A DNA stretch of 64,000 nucleotides from Nectonema munidae (GCA_030549495.1 JAUIRK010000089.1:62001-126000), one strand, 5' to 3'. Positions 48,471 to 60,758 are shown, counted from the first letter of the stretch. Translations and numbers: made by a program. The notes: generated by a model not told the origin, from the letters alone.

Positions 48471-49647
48471 ATGGAGAACGTAAGCGAGGTTGATGAGGGC
48501 ATAAAGGAAACTCCAACCTCAAATGAGGAAAATATCACTTGCAGTGGCTACGATGAAAGCGAGGAAGGTGGCAAGGAATACAAGCCTGATGTAACGAATA
48601 TCAATGCTAATCAGTCTTTGAATCTGACTCAGTACGCCTTCAATGTATCCATGAATGGCAAAAATAGCAACAATACGATAAACATGACTAGCTTGCTTGA
48701 AAACTCCTACTTTTCCGCCCTTCCCACAGATTATAGCAATGGAAGTTCTAGTGATCAACTTGTGAACTCCAACTCCAACTACACCACCCTCACTCCCCTC
48801 CAGCCCCTGCCTCCCATTTCTACCGTCTCCGATCGTTTCGTTCAGCACATCATCGATCAGAACAACAATGAAATGGAGCAGAATCACGCGACCGCCCAAC
48901 TCATCAACAATTTCCACGTTTTCAACAACGGAAGCGCGACGATTCCTTTGAATTTGGACGCTGCCTACCAGTATGACCGTTTGAGCGCCATTGGCTTCAA
49001 TTTGAATACTGGTGCCTCTCCTGTTCCTACTGTTTCCCTTAATCTGGCCAATGGCTTCACGCTAAACACACACACTTCCAACTCAAATCTCACAAATGGG
49101 TATCACCCGTACACAACTTTCACAAACCTAGTACATCCCAAAATCGAAGTCAAGATAGAGCCTAATTATGATGAGATGTCATCAACTCCCACCAACACGA
49201 TCCAATTAAATGCGCAAGCGTTGGACGACTCCACCCAAATCGAGGTGCACAATGCCACCGCTCTCCTACTGGGCCAGTCCATTGTGTCCTCCTCTATTGC
49301 CGTTTCTTCGGCACCCTCATCTCCAAACAAGGCCAAATTTGCAAACTCGGAAAAAAATCAGGCACACTTTCTGCAGTTGCATGAGAAGGCGCACTCTTCT
49401 GACGAAATGGAAGAAATCAACACCAAGGAATTGGCCAACAAAATTTCTAGCGAGCTAAAGAGGTACAGCATTCCGCAGGCCATTTTCGCTCAAAGAGTTT
49501 TATGTAGAAGTCAAGGCACGCTCAGTGACCTGCTCAGAAATCCCAAGCCTTGGAGTAAATTAAAGTCTGGCAGGGAAACTTTCAGAAGAATGTACAAGTG
49601 GCTTGAGGAGCCTGAGTATCAGCGCATGTCCGCTCTTCGCTTAGCAG
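48471..49647 (+). CDS. onecut: ONECUT (HNF6-type) homeodomain factor, first coding exon
   Basis: ONECUT proteins are nuclear transcription factors with one CUT domain and a divergent homeodomain; they bind ATTGAT-type sites. The exon encodes residues 1-392 plus one base. Residues 1 to about 314 are a low-complexity region rich in Asn, Ser and Thr. Residues 315-392 are the CUT domain: LKRYSIPQAIFAQRVLCRSQ, GTLSDLLRNPKPWSKLKSGR and KWLEEPEYQRMSALRLA, almost identical to vertebrate ONECUT. The exon ends GCAG|GTTTTC after the first base of the codon following LRLA, the same place and phase as in vertebrate genes. The start is supported by an in-frame stop 34 bases upstream (48435-48437) and G at +4. 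The open frame runs 15 codons into the intron. The homeobox exon is not found before 64000. Confidence 0.95.
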
Positions 49648-49653
49648 GTTTTC
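49648..49653 (+). other. Splice donor of ONECUT intron 1
   Basis: GCAG|GTTTTC. The position directly after LRLA plus one base equals the known ONECUT exon 1/2 junction. The intron runs past the window end, so it is at least 14.3 kb. Confidence 0.85.
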
Positions 49654-50359
49654 TTAATTTTCCTTTTCATTCTTTTCACCAATTACTAATTTAACCTTTT
49701 GGTTCAGGTTTTTGAAAACAAAATTGTTTGAGTACCTTTTAAAACAGATGATTTTTATCTCTAATACCAGCTCCCTCTATGTCAATTTTTTTTTATTGAT
49801 AAGTTTGTTGTAACATTTCTTGGTACATAACCAATATATAAAATTCATATTATGAAGAACTAGATTTCTAATTTTTATAGACCATACTTTTTGCTAAAAG
49901 GCTTGTTTATTGAAGAGTTTCGTACTATCTAAATAAAACAATACAATTCATTTATAAAACTTGTTGATGAATTAGTAACCCCTTGGACAAAAAATAGATA
50001 AAAATGTTTTTAAAGTAGCTTAGTGTATTCATGAAACAAATCTTTAAAAATGAAAAACAAGAAAAGCCATTATTTTTTATCTAACCAAATTTATATTATA
50101 AGGGTATATTCTCATAGAAGTAATTGCCGGTTTTTTATGCTGGTCTTATTCCTCTGAAGAATTTAAAAATTTTTAGTTAGGTACTGCTCTGCCGACCCGA
50201 TTCTAACTTTGTTTGTAATCAAGCTACTACTGGATATTGAGATTGTTTCCCACTTCTGGAAGTTCGTGTTGGGATTGTATCGTTCGCTCATCTGTATTTA
50301 TATATTTGAACAATACATTCTTGAAAAAATTATATATATCCTGGTATAGTTATGCATTA

Positions 50360-50498
50360 ACGAGCGCTGATATTAGAGGCTTAGTGTGATGGAAAGTCCA
50401 GGTAGACCTTGACTAGCACCCGGGCGGGACCACGATATCCGAAAGGATAGGTGGGAGCTTCACAAACATTAAGGAGTAAAATTCCGATTCCTCTTTTT
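50360..50498 (+). ncRNA. Candidate structured RNA of unknown class
   Basis: A sharply bounded, GC-richer segment in an A/T-rich intron. 50430-50454 forms a hairpin: CCAC pairs with GTGG, then GA opposite G, then TATCC pairs with GGATA closed by a GAAA tetraloop. TGTGA at 50385-50389 can pair with TCACA at 50460-50464 to enclose it. CCCGGGCGGG and GGAAAGTCC words lie between. A TTTTT run at 50494-50498 could stop RNA polymerase III. I do not recognise it as 5S, U RNA, SRP, RNase P or tRNA. It could also be a lone SINE or satellite monomer. Confidence 0.35.
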
Positions 50499-52529
50499 AA
50501 GTTTTGACTCTACCGAGGTAAACTGGAATAGTATGATCTTACTGTTTTTAATTTTTAAACTTATATTTTTGGGTCATAATAACTCTTTTGAATTTCTTAG
50601 TAGTCATTAAAATTTGAGAGAAATGCTAACATTGAACTTTGTATTAAACAGTATAAACTAATTAAGAGTAATTATCAAATTATTGCGTGGAGCCAGACAT
50701 AGAAGTAACATTTATGGTATTACCGGTTCCATGTTTGAAAATTGCTCCGGCTCCGAAACCCAGCTTATTGTTTGAACAATTTTTGATTAAATTTGAGATG
50801 ATTTGTGAAGATGCAAATCGGGGTTATGTAAAATGTGTATTTGCACTTTTTTATACATTAAAAACCTCCAGAATCGCCTTGATTATGCATTTATCATAAT
50901 TTTCTTTCATTTTTTCTTGTTTCGTTAAAAATATTTTTTACTTTTATAATGATATGCAGTAATATATTTTTTAATTTTATAATAAGAGTAAATTCCCAAT
51001 TTTATATATTTTTGGCTTAGCTGTATTTTGACAGCAGGACCGCAAGGTCGGAACCAAATACATCTACTCCGACTCCTGCTGTTTTGCTATTTCGACTTTG
51101 AGTTTGACTCCCGTTTCCGAGTTCTATGCTGTACTTTCTTAGGTTGGATGTCATGCAACTATACTTTGTGACAATTTTTATTTATTGATATGAAAAATCA
51201 AGATTGAATATTATATTAAAAATTCAAGAGTGAAATTATAAATATTTTACATCATTTTTTACAAAGATGAACAGTAAGTAGTATTTTGATGTTAAAAATC
51301 ATATCCTACCATCAATGATATTGAGAGTTTGTTGATTCTGTCAGAGTCTAAGTCAACATAGTTTCGTCAACTCTGACTCTGATTCCAAGAACTTTTTAAA
51401 TGCCTTCAACTCCTCAGCTCTCTGGTTAACACTTTACGATAGCTTCTTTCTAAACTAGACGAAAGAGAATTAGTTATCATTGGACCCTCCTAAATCTTAT
51501 AGGTGTATTAATTTGTAAGTTTTTCACTTTTATACTGCATTTATAGTTGCATTAGTGAAGATAGGAAAAGGGATTCCACAATTTTATAGTTTGGCGCGAG
51601 AGCCATCTTTGCAATCCCCATGATTACGAACATCTAAAAACCTAGAATACTCTTTCAATGATATTTGCCAATATTAAATTGTCTTGATCTTTTTTTCTCT
51701 CTAAAGTGTTCCCATTCTAAAATATAATTTGAGCTTTTGACCATTTTAATAATTTTTAAAATGCGCCATAAAATTTGTTTGAGTCCTAAGCAATTAATAT
51801 AGATATCTTTGGATCGTAATAAAAGATGAAGTCTGTTTTATTGCGTTCATGAAGCAATACTAAGTCACAGATGTAAATCAAATTTTATTATATTTAAGTT
51901 AAACGAAATATTTGTCAAATAACTTTCATTTTATTTGTAGGAATTTATTGTCATTCTTTAATGATCACTTCTCGCTCTCTTGCATACAAGTATATTTACG
52001 TACAATACGCAAACCTCAATTTATTTTGTCTACAGAGTTGATTTAAATAATTTTTGTGTTTGCAAACAGTTTGTGAAGCACCTTTTTTGTTCGATGATTC
52101 CTCTTATATTACAGAGTTCTAAGGAAAAATAAAGAATTTTTTATTTTAGAGTTCTTGGGAAAACATATACACAAGAAATATTTTGAATTAGAAGTAGCAA
52201 ACTAACTTTGTTCTGAATATTCGCTTACTAAGCGTTTGCCTTATCTCTCTTTCTTTTTTTGATACCATGTCCAGGGAGCTAAAAATGATCAAAAGAAGGT
52301 ATATCTTGAAATAGAAAATAATTTGACGGATAGATTTTTTAATTAGTGGGTTTGTAGCTTTTTAATTGCTGCATCGAATAAAACAAACCCCATAAATATC
52401 CCCCATAGATTTGGGAGCTTTTTGGGTTTCGAAAAGTTGAGGCCCGTTTAGTGCATGGTTGCGGTAATGGGCCTGGAACTATGGATTGCGGAGTTAGAAG
52501 CAAAATATCCAACTCTGATACAGACTTAT

Positions 52530-52690
52530 ATTCTAAGTACCTAAACAACTTCCGGTGTCGGCTAAAGAAAAGCTACTCCATATGTTTACTAAAATTAACT
52601 ATTTTTATTCATCATTTAAAATGCTTAAAAATGATTTTTTATTACTTAAAAAACCTTATTTGACTCTAATTTTATCATATGCCGACTCGA
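52530..52690. repeat. Dispersed repeat, copy 2
   Basis: A diverged relative of 26885-27085: CTACTCCATATGTTTACTAA, then a T/A-rich stretch, then ATGCCGACTCGATTT. Confidence 0.5.
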
Positions 52691-53911
52691 TTTAATTTCT
52701 TTCACTAGTTTTTATTGAATGATACCAAGCGGTCTTTATGACTCTTGTATCAATCGTACAAAGCACGTGATTTTATTTTATTTTCTGACCGTATTATGTT
52801 CACTATTATGGTCAATTTGTCTATTTGATATACATAATTTTTTCCCATATTTTTTCATGTGTTCTGCTTTTGGAAATAAATTTTTTCTTTTTTAAAATAA
52901 AATTAGTTAATGTTTTTGACATAATTCGGACATTAAGATCGGCATTAATTTTTTTAATTGAAAGGTGCCATTGTCTCAATATATAGACAAAGAGATGATT
53001 GCGATCAAAATTCAATAAATAATAAAATATTGATTTTTTTGAATGAAATTTTATCAATCTATTAAACGATAAGATTAAAAAAAAGGTGGACATAAAATTT
53101 TTATTGAAATTTATATCACATCCTTTTATAAAACACATGCGATAAACGTCTCGCCTACAAAATGTAGGCGAATAACGGATTCTGGGAAATTCAGGCACAG
53201 AAATCACAAAATCCTATAATGTCATGCAATCCAAAAGCCATGCAAATGACCCAAAAATCATACAAGAATTTTAATAACATGGAGAAAAAACGAAATTGTT
53301 AAGGCAACGATCACAACGCAAAAACCCAATCAAAAATTACAAACATATAAGCCATTTTGTATACTAAGGCGTCTGAGTTGTAAAAATAGGCGAATTGAAT
53401 GGGTGGTACCAAGGAAGAAATAGATGTTCTAAACGGAACCCTATTATAACGAACATATTTATGACTAAATTTTTAATTGATTTTGGTATTCTAACTTCCT
53501 TTTAATTTTAAATATAGCCAATCTAGCGAAATTTCTATTTAACGAAATCTTCAATATAACAAAAAAAGAAACCACTATAGAGGAATTTCTTTGAAAGTTG
53601 AAAATTCAGCCTTCATTTGTATAAAATATTTCTACCTCATTGACACTCTTTACTTTGTTTTTTATTGGATATTTTTTGTTTTCTGGTATGATTTCATTTA
53701 CGAGAAATTGTGTTTGATTTTAATAACGGAAAAAATATTTAAGCTTAAGGTAAAAAATAAAGTATTTTAACTTGTAATTTTGATATTTCAACAATTTCGT
53801 CTCCTTGCTCATTGAAAAATGTAAATTTTTATGAATTTTTTAACTTGGATGTTTAACTAAAACATTTTGTTTTTTAAAATGGTTCAGAAAACCCCTTATA
53901 ATTTTAAAAAG

Positions 53912-54151
53912 GCCACCTATTTAAGACCAAGCAAAGCAGACGACTTTAGTAATTCCTATTTAATTCCATTTAACCCATTAAGTCCCAATGCTCCCATTTG
54001 GGAACATAAGTAATTTCATCTTCCTCTGCTTTTTTCAATGACTTTATAAATCGTCTGCGTTTTTTTAGATATCGTCTGATTTCTATGGTCTTAATGGGTT
54101 AAAGTAGAAATTAGTCTGCGTTCCCTTTGGAAACATTGGTCGTAAATGGGT
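53912..54151. mobile_element. piggyBac-type MITE interrupted by another copy
   Basis: The outer copy begins CACCTATTTAAGACCAAGCA with AAGCAGACGAC and ends TTCCCTTTGGAAACATTGGT then CGTAAATGGG, followed by TTAA at 54152-54155. A second complete copy (53974-54098) sits inside it between TTAA sites, so the outer copy was resident first. Confidence 0.7.
53974..54098. mobile_element. piggyBac-type MITE, subfamily A (nested)
   Basis: 125 bases between TTAA at 53970-53973 and 54099-54102. The ends are CCCATTAAGTCCCAATGCTC and ATGGTCTTAATGGG, and the interior has TCGTCTGCGTTTTTTTAGAT. It is inverted relative to the copy at 14093. Confidence 0.85.
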
Positions 54152-54298
54152 TTAAAATCATAATTTTTCAATTTGGAGTGAATTGTCTTTGTGAAGAGTC
54201 AATATTTCAGAAAATCGAGCTTTTTTGTATCTATCCTTCTGTGTATAATTTTGAAATTTAACAACGTTAATTATTAGGTATACACTTTTTGTTCTTAA

Positions 54299-54429
54299 CC
54301 CTATTACCAGAAAAATCAGACGATATTTATTAAAAAGCAGAAGATTCATATACAAAACTATTTGGAAAGGCAGACGAAGGTAAAATTGTTTATGTATCCT
54401 ATCATATATGATCACTGGTCACGAAAATG
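54299..54429. mobile_element. piggyBac-type MITE, subfamily B
   Basis: 131 bases between TTAA at 54295-54298 and 54430-54433. The left end is CCCTATTACCAGAAAAATCA and the right end CACTGGTCACGAAAATG. It is nearly the same as the next copy 117 bases away. Confidence 0.8.
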
Positions 54430-54546
54430 TTAAAATGCGCATTCACCTACTAAGGATTAATAATGATCAATAATAATTATATAAACAAAAAAAAGTTATT
54501 TTTTCATTTAATTCCAAAATAGATTTTGTTTATATTATTTATAGAA

Positions 54547-54684
54547 CCCTTTCATTACCAGAAAAATCAGACGATATTTATTAAAAAGCAGAAGACTCAT
54601 ATACAAAACTATTTGAAAAAGCATACGAAGGTAAAATTGTTTATGTAGGGTAAATTGTTATATGATACACTGGTCACGAAAGGG
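54547..54684. mobile_element. piggyBac-type MITE, subfamily B
   Basis: 138 bases with left end CCCTTTCATTACCAGAAAAA, right end CTGGTCACGAAAGGG and TTAA at 54685-54688; the left TTAA has decayed. The interior GAAGACTCATATACAAAACT is shared with the copy at 54299. Confidence 0.8.
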
Positions 54685-54689
54685 TTAAG

Positions 54690-57600
54690 AAATTGAATTT
54701 TATAAGCCCTAGTCCTTATGATACATTCCCTCCCTTATAACAAAATTTCATTTTAACGAAATAAAAATAACGTCCAATGAGTTTCGCTATAACGAAAACA
54801 GAAATGCAGCATCACATCTTTTTTTGAAAAGTGGTAGTAGTGTCTTTTCTTCTTCATAAATTGCGCATTGTTCACCTTCGTAAATATCAATTATTCGCTA
54901 TGCCAATCTTTCCCTAAAATCGTATCACATTTTTGTTATCTAACGTGTTGCGCTTAATATTTAATTACTTCAAGGAAACATTAATGCGCGTATTATGAAA
55001 TATTTAATGAGAAGGATGTGCTTAATATTTCTAATACTAAGATTATTCAATTATTTATACTCTTTTTTTAGGTAACAGTGAATACGTTGACTTGACGTAC
55101 AGGTCAAGAGTTTTATCGAATCCAAGTTGTTTATCATAAAGGAAGCTTGGATTTGAATGCCGGGTCTTTTGAAATCAAAGCCAACAAGAACATATTTCAC
55201 AAAACAGACTTCCTTAAATCGAATATTTTGTTATTAGTTAAGAACTTAGACTTAGTTGAACTTCCACTTATAGAAGCATTGTTTAAAAAACAAATTAATT
55301 AAAAAGCATAAAATTACAATCTTACTTTAAAAAAAGAACACAAATCCAGCGCTTTAAACTTAATTGTTACAAATCTGGAAAAAGTATCCCAATAAGGCAT
55401 GCAAAGTGCAGACTGCAACATAAGCACTTCTGGTTTTTTTTATTGATTTTTATGATAAATATAAGGATCATCACATATATACTACTAGAAAGAATCCATA
55501 TTGATATCTTTATCGTGTTATGCTTATTTTTATAACAAAATGATTATGCAACCAATACTTGGTTTAGAAGCTTACACATAGGCTATTTAAATCATGTACA
55601 AAATTTGTTAAAACGATTTTTTGAAACGTATTGAGAAACTTTCAATACTCAGAGTACAACCTAAAAGAGATTTAGCACTTATTTGAAAAAGAATATATTT
55701 AAGTCAACCCTTTCAGGCACATTGATACACCAGTTTACCTTGGAGATTAAAAACCTTTTCTTTACTCGATAAGTATTTGAGACGAAATAAAGAAATAAAA
55801 AATAAAATAATTTTTTTTTAATAAAAAAAATTTTTTAAGAGGGAATGAGGCGAATATTTTTTTATATAAATGTGATCACATAACAATATTCATCATCAGT
55901 ATATGTTCAAATCTCTATCATAAAGATCTGTGTGCGAAAAACATTTTCTCTTTTTCACAGGAGCTTTGCCCAGCTAGGTGGGGGATCGGGGATGACCAAC
56001 TTTCTGTGCCCCCTAAGTTCGAAATGCAAGCAACTTGAAGGAATAGGTATGGCAGAAAAGAAGGGCGGTTGTTTGTTACGCCTCTGTTTAGATGGAGAGG
56101 GTATCATTTGAGATTTAAGTAATGTACGATCAGACTTCACTTTAAAAAGAACAGAGAATTAGACTGCGCTTTTTACTCCTATATAACTTTTTCCTTCAGC
56201 ATCAACGCGCTTGTGTGTTCTGTCTCGTGTCGCGTCAAACAAAATTGTACATTGAGGGAATTGTAGTTTTTATCTTCTCCATTATTCTGTTGCATTAATT
56301 AAAAATGAGATAAATCTTAGAATTGTACTTTGCTAAAACCTGGCAAATTTGATATGGGAAATAGAATATCTTTAATTCACGTTTCTTTTTTCAATTTCAT
56401 TGGCTAAAAGTATGTCACTCATGCAATTTTACCTTTCTGATTACTTACTTACCTCCTGAATTCATGATGGATGAAAATCAGCTTCAGATTCTTAGGCGTA
56501 ATAATGTATTTATGTATATTATTATTTAATATAGATAATTTGATAAATATAAAAAAAACAGAAGTATCTTAATAATCTATCTTCCATGAGGGTTTTTGCC
56601 GCTTATTTAAATATTCCATATTTCGAATCATTATGCAAAAGAGCCAGGAGCTGATCCTGGTTTTTGAAAAGAGGGGGGGGGGGGGTGGAATAAGATTTAT
56701 AAAGAGGGGGATTTCAATTAATATGTTTTTGGAAATTCAATTTCATTTCTTTTAATTTTAAGCTACTTTTGAAATATTTTAAACTGCATGAAACCAGTCC
56801 GTAACGTTGCCAGAATGAAATGCTATAGCATTTATATGAGACATGGGTCAAACTGAATGATCTCAAAAAAGGGAGGAAACCGAGCTCCCTATCCCCCGCC
56901 CCCCGCATTAGATCCGCCCCTGAAAGCATAAAATAGTTTTCGTTTATAATGATTTAAGACACATTTCACAGAGTCCCTTAAAACACGATTTATTATATAT
57001 AATAATTGAGCCAATTTATAAAACAGATCACAAAAATAAATGTGTCGCTTAACTCTTAATGTCATCAGTTCAAAAACCAGAGTAATTTGTGAATACGAAG
57101 GTCTTTTCCTTCTTATAACGCCTAAGCCGTATAATTTTCAATACATATTTAACTATACTGTTTATGCTCAAGAATCAGGATTCTTTGGTTTCCTTCTTTA
57201 ATGATTTACTACCCTAAATTATGGTACTATTAATATAGATTCAATCCTAGATTCCATAAATGATATACTAGCATATGTTTCATGTCATCAAGTGTTACAA
57301 AAATGGAATTGTATTATTCTGTTTTTTTTTCATTGCAATTTCACATACAAAATTTTCATCCTAAATTTAGTTTTATCGCTTGATTTTGTGCATTTTGTTC
57401 ATCAAACACTAAAACTTAGTTGTGTAGCCATTTTTTTTCCATAAATTTAATCACGATTTATTTTAATTGCTCGAATATTGCTGCACTAAAATTTAAACTA
57501 GGTATACAAAAAATACTTCTGAAACTTTCTTCTAATTAGTTCCACGTCTGTTTTTTAATCGATTTATTAATCTTTTCTAAATTTGACTAAAGTGTTAAGA

Positions 57601-58150
57601 AAACGCTGTAACTTTTATTTTGCTAACTGTACTACACCTTACTTAGCCAAAAAGTTTACAAAATTATTATTTCATTCTTCTTGTCATATTTGAATCTGAT
57701 TGACTTAAAAGATGGCAGTTATGAATGAAATCCAACCGAGTCAAATCATTGGAACCGACTTTTTTATATCTTGTATAAACTTATATTGTAGAATATCTTT
57801 TGGTATTAAAAAATCCTTCTTAACCTTAACTCACACGACATTACTTGTATGAAGTTTGTTTTTTTTACCCATGCTAAAATCCTAGTGAAAACATATTCAA
57901 CGAACATCCTAGCAGCTTATATTTTCTCTAAAATTGATGCGTTGAAAGGAGTATTTTGAAATGAAAAGAAATTGCTAGTTGCCTCTAAAATTGATCCATA
58001 TTATTGATGATAATAATTTAAATTTACTCTCAAACGGATCCATATTATTGACGCGCTTATCTGCTCTTTGATGTTAGCATTTTCTGCTATAATTCCAAAA
58101 GCTATGTGTATACAAAGTGTTTGAGAAATTAAGTGTTTTAGTTTTGTTGT
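54690..58150. other. ONECUT intron 1, middle part
   Basis: Around 54740-54810 words such as CGCTATAACGAAAACAG, and around 53440-53560 ATTATAACGAAC and CTAGCGAAATT, resemble pogo/Tigger-type ends bracketing the MITE cluster, but I could not define an element. The rest is A/T-rich and holds one MITE (56645-56922). Confidence 0.35.
56645..56922. mobile_element. hAT-like MITE
   Basis: The ends are CAGGAGCTGATCCTGGTTTT and ATTAGATCCGCCCCTG, an imperfect inverted pair, with a G run inside the left end and a C run inside the right end. Length is 278 bases. Target duplication is not convincing. Confidence 0.5.
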
Positions 58151-58230
58151 GTATTTGATGATTGATTTTTTTAAAATCAATGTTATTTTTGTCGAGAGGT
58201 ATGCTCTCTTGTATATTATCTCTTGTAATA

Positions 58231-58260
58231 AGTATTGATTCATTAGCAGATAATCAATCT
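58231..58260. promoter_or_regulatory. Paired ATTGATT cores, possible ONECUT sites
   Basis: TATTGATT (core 58234-58240) and its complement AATCAAT (58252-58258) are separated by 11 bases in the ONECUT intron. The HNF6/ONECUT consensus has an ATTGAT core. Such cores occur often by chance in A/T-rich DNA; the inverted pairing is the only extra support. Confidence 0.2.
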
Positions 58261-58439
58261 ACGAGATCACAGTACTTAAGTATTTTAAAAGTTCTTCTTA
58301 ACTTCACTTTTAACATTTGTCTGTCCTCTCCTCTCGCTCTCCACCTTTTTGCCAAGTTTTCCTCTTTCTGCACGCAAGTAAAGAGTTTTCGCTTTTTTCT
58401 TTTGCAATTCTCTCTAACGTGCATCTTTCCCACTTGATT

Positions 58440-59372
58440 GGTCCTTTAAGGGTGGCACACGGATAAGTCTTATTTAGGGCCTCATCTTTTTAGATGCTAT
58501 AATTGCGCGTGTGTATGCATTTACTATTAAGTATCTTGGTAGGGCAGCTGTTACTCGGAATTGCACGCCCCGATCTGTCTGTTGGCCTGGATTTGTTTGT
58601 GACTAATTTTTTCATTTTGTTCATTTCTCGTATAAATAAATGGCTGAAGTAGGAGGACGTACTGCTGCAATATTTATATACACAATGACGGTATTCACTG
58701 GGATACACAAGGATGTAGTAGCAGCTTGGCTTCTCTCATATTTTATTTCTATTATGTTTATTAGTGAGTGCTGATGAGGTGATGCTAGCTTAAGATGCTA
58801 TGTGGATTGTGTATACAGATTTAGGTCGTTTACTTGAGCGTTGTTTTCTAAATCAATAACTCATTAATGCTGCATTTGCGAGTAGGCTTTATTATATTCG
58901 AAATGGAGGAGTGTTGTAGTATTACACGATTCGACAACAACGACTCGCCGACTATTCCTACTACTAATAATACTCACTCTCGTGAAATTGGCATTTCGTG
59001 TCGCAGCCATTCCCTTGAATATTATTGATCTCGCTGAGATGCTTTATCTCTTCTTATGATTCTCATCGTTATGGTGCGTGTAACTACTACTCTATAACAC
59101 AAAATAGAATCGAATTAATTTTGCTACAATCATTATCCAAGATATTCCTTGCTACTGAATAAGTTTTCATGTGCACTTTCGTGTGCCTGTGTGCAGCCAC
59201 AATTTCATTCTCGTAGCGCGCACACGGAACAAAAACGAGTCTAAGAAAATTCACTGCATTCCCTCCATGCATGCATACATATGCACTAAGCCTGCTTTTA
59301 CGATCTCTCCATTTTTAAAAGGCAATATAACACAAAGCTGTAGGAGGGAGTGTTACAGAACGTGGGTGTAGT
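58440..59372. other. Balanced-composition, repeat-free stretch of the ONECUT intron
   Basis: This interval has noticeably more G and C and CpG (for example CGACAACAACGACTCGCCGA near 58931) than the rest of the intron and no recognised transposon. No coding frame with a known domain was found. It may be conserved regulatory DNA. Confidence 0.35.
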
Positions 59373-59862
59373 CAGTGGCGGTTCTAGATTTTCAAAAGTG
59401 AGAGGGCCAAGTTTTTAAATCGATAATTTTTTATAAATTTTGCAATTTACCAAATACAATATAAAAATCTTATAAACATAAAGATTGTAAAGAAATACTT
59501 TTAAAACTAAAAAATTTAAAACTTGACAATTTTGTTCATGAGAATTACTTATCGATATTTAGAATTCTGAAACTTTGGTTTTTTATAATGAATTTGTGTG
59601 TTGCTCTCACGTTCCGATGCCAGAAGAGACCTCAAATTAAGAGTGTTCTTGGTCTAAGATTCGCCCGTCCAGATAAGAGAGATATTTCTTCCCCTGGATG
59701 CAAAACCCACTCAAAAAAATTAAATTATAAAAAGTTTCGAGTAAATTTTAAATCCAGTAAAATATGTATTTGATGTAGAGGGGCCAACATGGGGTCTAGC
59801 CAAAAAACAAGAAGGGGGGGGGGCATGTCCCCTCCCCGTGACCCCTCATAAAACCGCCACTG
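59373..59862. mobile_element. hAT MITE with perfect 8-base duplication
   Basis: The ends are CAGTGGCGGTTCTAGATTTT and CATAAAACCGCCACTG, flanked by GGTGTAGT at 59365-59372 and 59863-59870. Length is 490 bases. A G run lies near the right end. The interior frame at 59588-59773 has no recognisable domain. Confidence 0.92.
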
Positions 59863-60074
59863 GGTGTAGTGTATAACTGTGTATATTCCAAAGTGCATGC
59901 TTCATAAATCCGATTTTTTAAGTAAAAATGGTTAATTTTTGTAAGCATGTTAAGTTGCTCGTTTTAAGTACAAAAATCGGGGTCGCCATACTCTATGCAC
60001 AGAGGAATGGAGGGGGACAAAGCTAGATATAAGGGAGATGGGCTTGACTATAAGAAAAGGTATACATTTATATA

Positions 60075-60381
60075 CAAGGGCGTATTCAGAAAATTATTTT
60101 AGGAGCGGGCTTTAAAAATTTTAGGTGGGGGGGGGGGATTTATGTATTTTTTTAGGGGGATTTGAAGCCTTTAAAAATAATCACCATAACTACGTGGTTA
60201 TTTTTAATCAAGTTCGACTTTTAAAAGGTAATTTCTAATCTATAATTCTATTTACAAAAATAACTATTTCAAATAAACTGGAAGGCAAACAAATATAACA
60301 CATCGATATTTCATTTTAAAAAGGGTGGCTATGGCCCAATACTCCTCCCCTCCCCCTCCCCTTCCCCTGAATACGCCACTG
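60075..60381. mobile_element. hAT MITE with 8-base duplication
   Basis: The ends are CAAGGGCGTATTCAGAAAAT and CCTGAATACGCCACTG, flanked by TTTATATA at 60067-60074 and 60382-60389. Length is 307 bases with a G run on the left and C-rich tract on the right. Confidence 0.85.
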
Positions 60382-60424
60382 TTTATATATATCTAGTAGT
60401 TCTAGGGGACTAAATAGATTCCAC

Positions 60425-60447
60425 GGGGGGGGGGGGGGGGGGGGGGG
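60425..60447. repeat. Poly-G run of 23
   Basis: A perfect run of 23 G, 44 bases after the MITE at 60075-60381. It may be part of another decayed MITE of the G-run type. Confidence 0.85.
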
Positions 60448-60758
60448 ATTGAACAATTGTAAATTTGGTTTACATAGTCGAACACAAGTTGCTTTCTTAT
60501 TAGTGTTTGTGAATTTTTTTGTTTTCTAGAGGATTTACCGAAAAAAAGATGTTCCCGTTTTCCCTGAAATCAATATAGATTGAACCGGACCTAACCGGAA
60601 TAGAATATCTACTGATCAGAACGACCCACATTACAAAAATTAAGGACCGTACATAACTATCTTTACTTAATTGTGGTATTTCAAATCAACAGCTTTTGAT
60701 CTTTCTGAAATACCTCAGAATGTCTATTTGTTGTATAAATGTTTTACTGTATCTAGTT

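Larger units (their letters stand above)
49654..53911. other. ONECUT intron 1, proximal part
   Basis: Mostly A/T-rich. It holds the structured segment at 50360-50498, a patch of GGCTCCGG/GGTCGG words at 50690-51420 (mobile repeat debris without clear ends) and the dispersed repeat copy at 52530-52690. No further exon was recognised. Confidence 0.45.

Noticed and set aside
48519-48917. A 132-codon minus-strand frame.
   Set aside because: It is antisense to the ONECUT exon and low in information; the plus strand has the conserved domain.
55958-56086. A short MITE with CAGGAGCTTTGCCCAGC and TTACGCCTCTG ends.
   Set aside because: The ends pair poorly and the flanks show no duplication.
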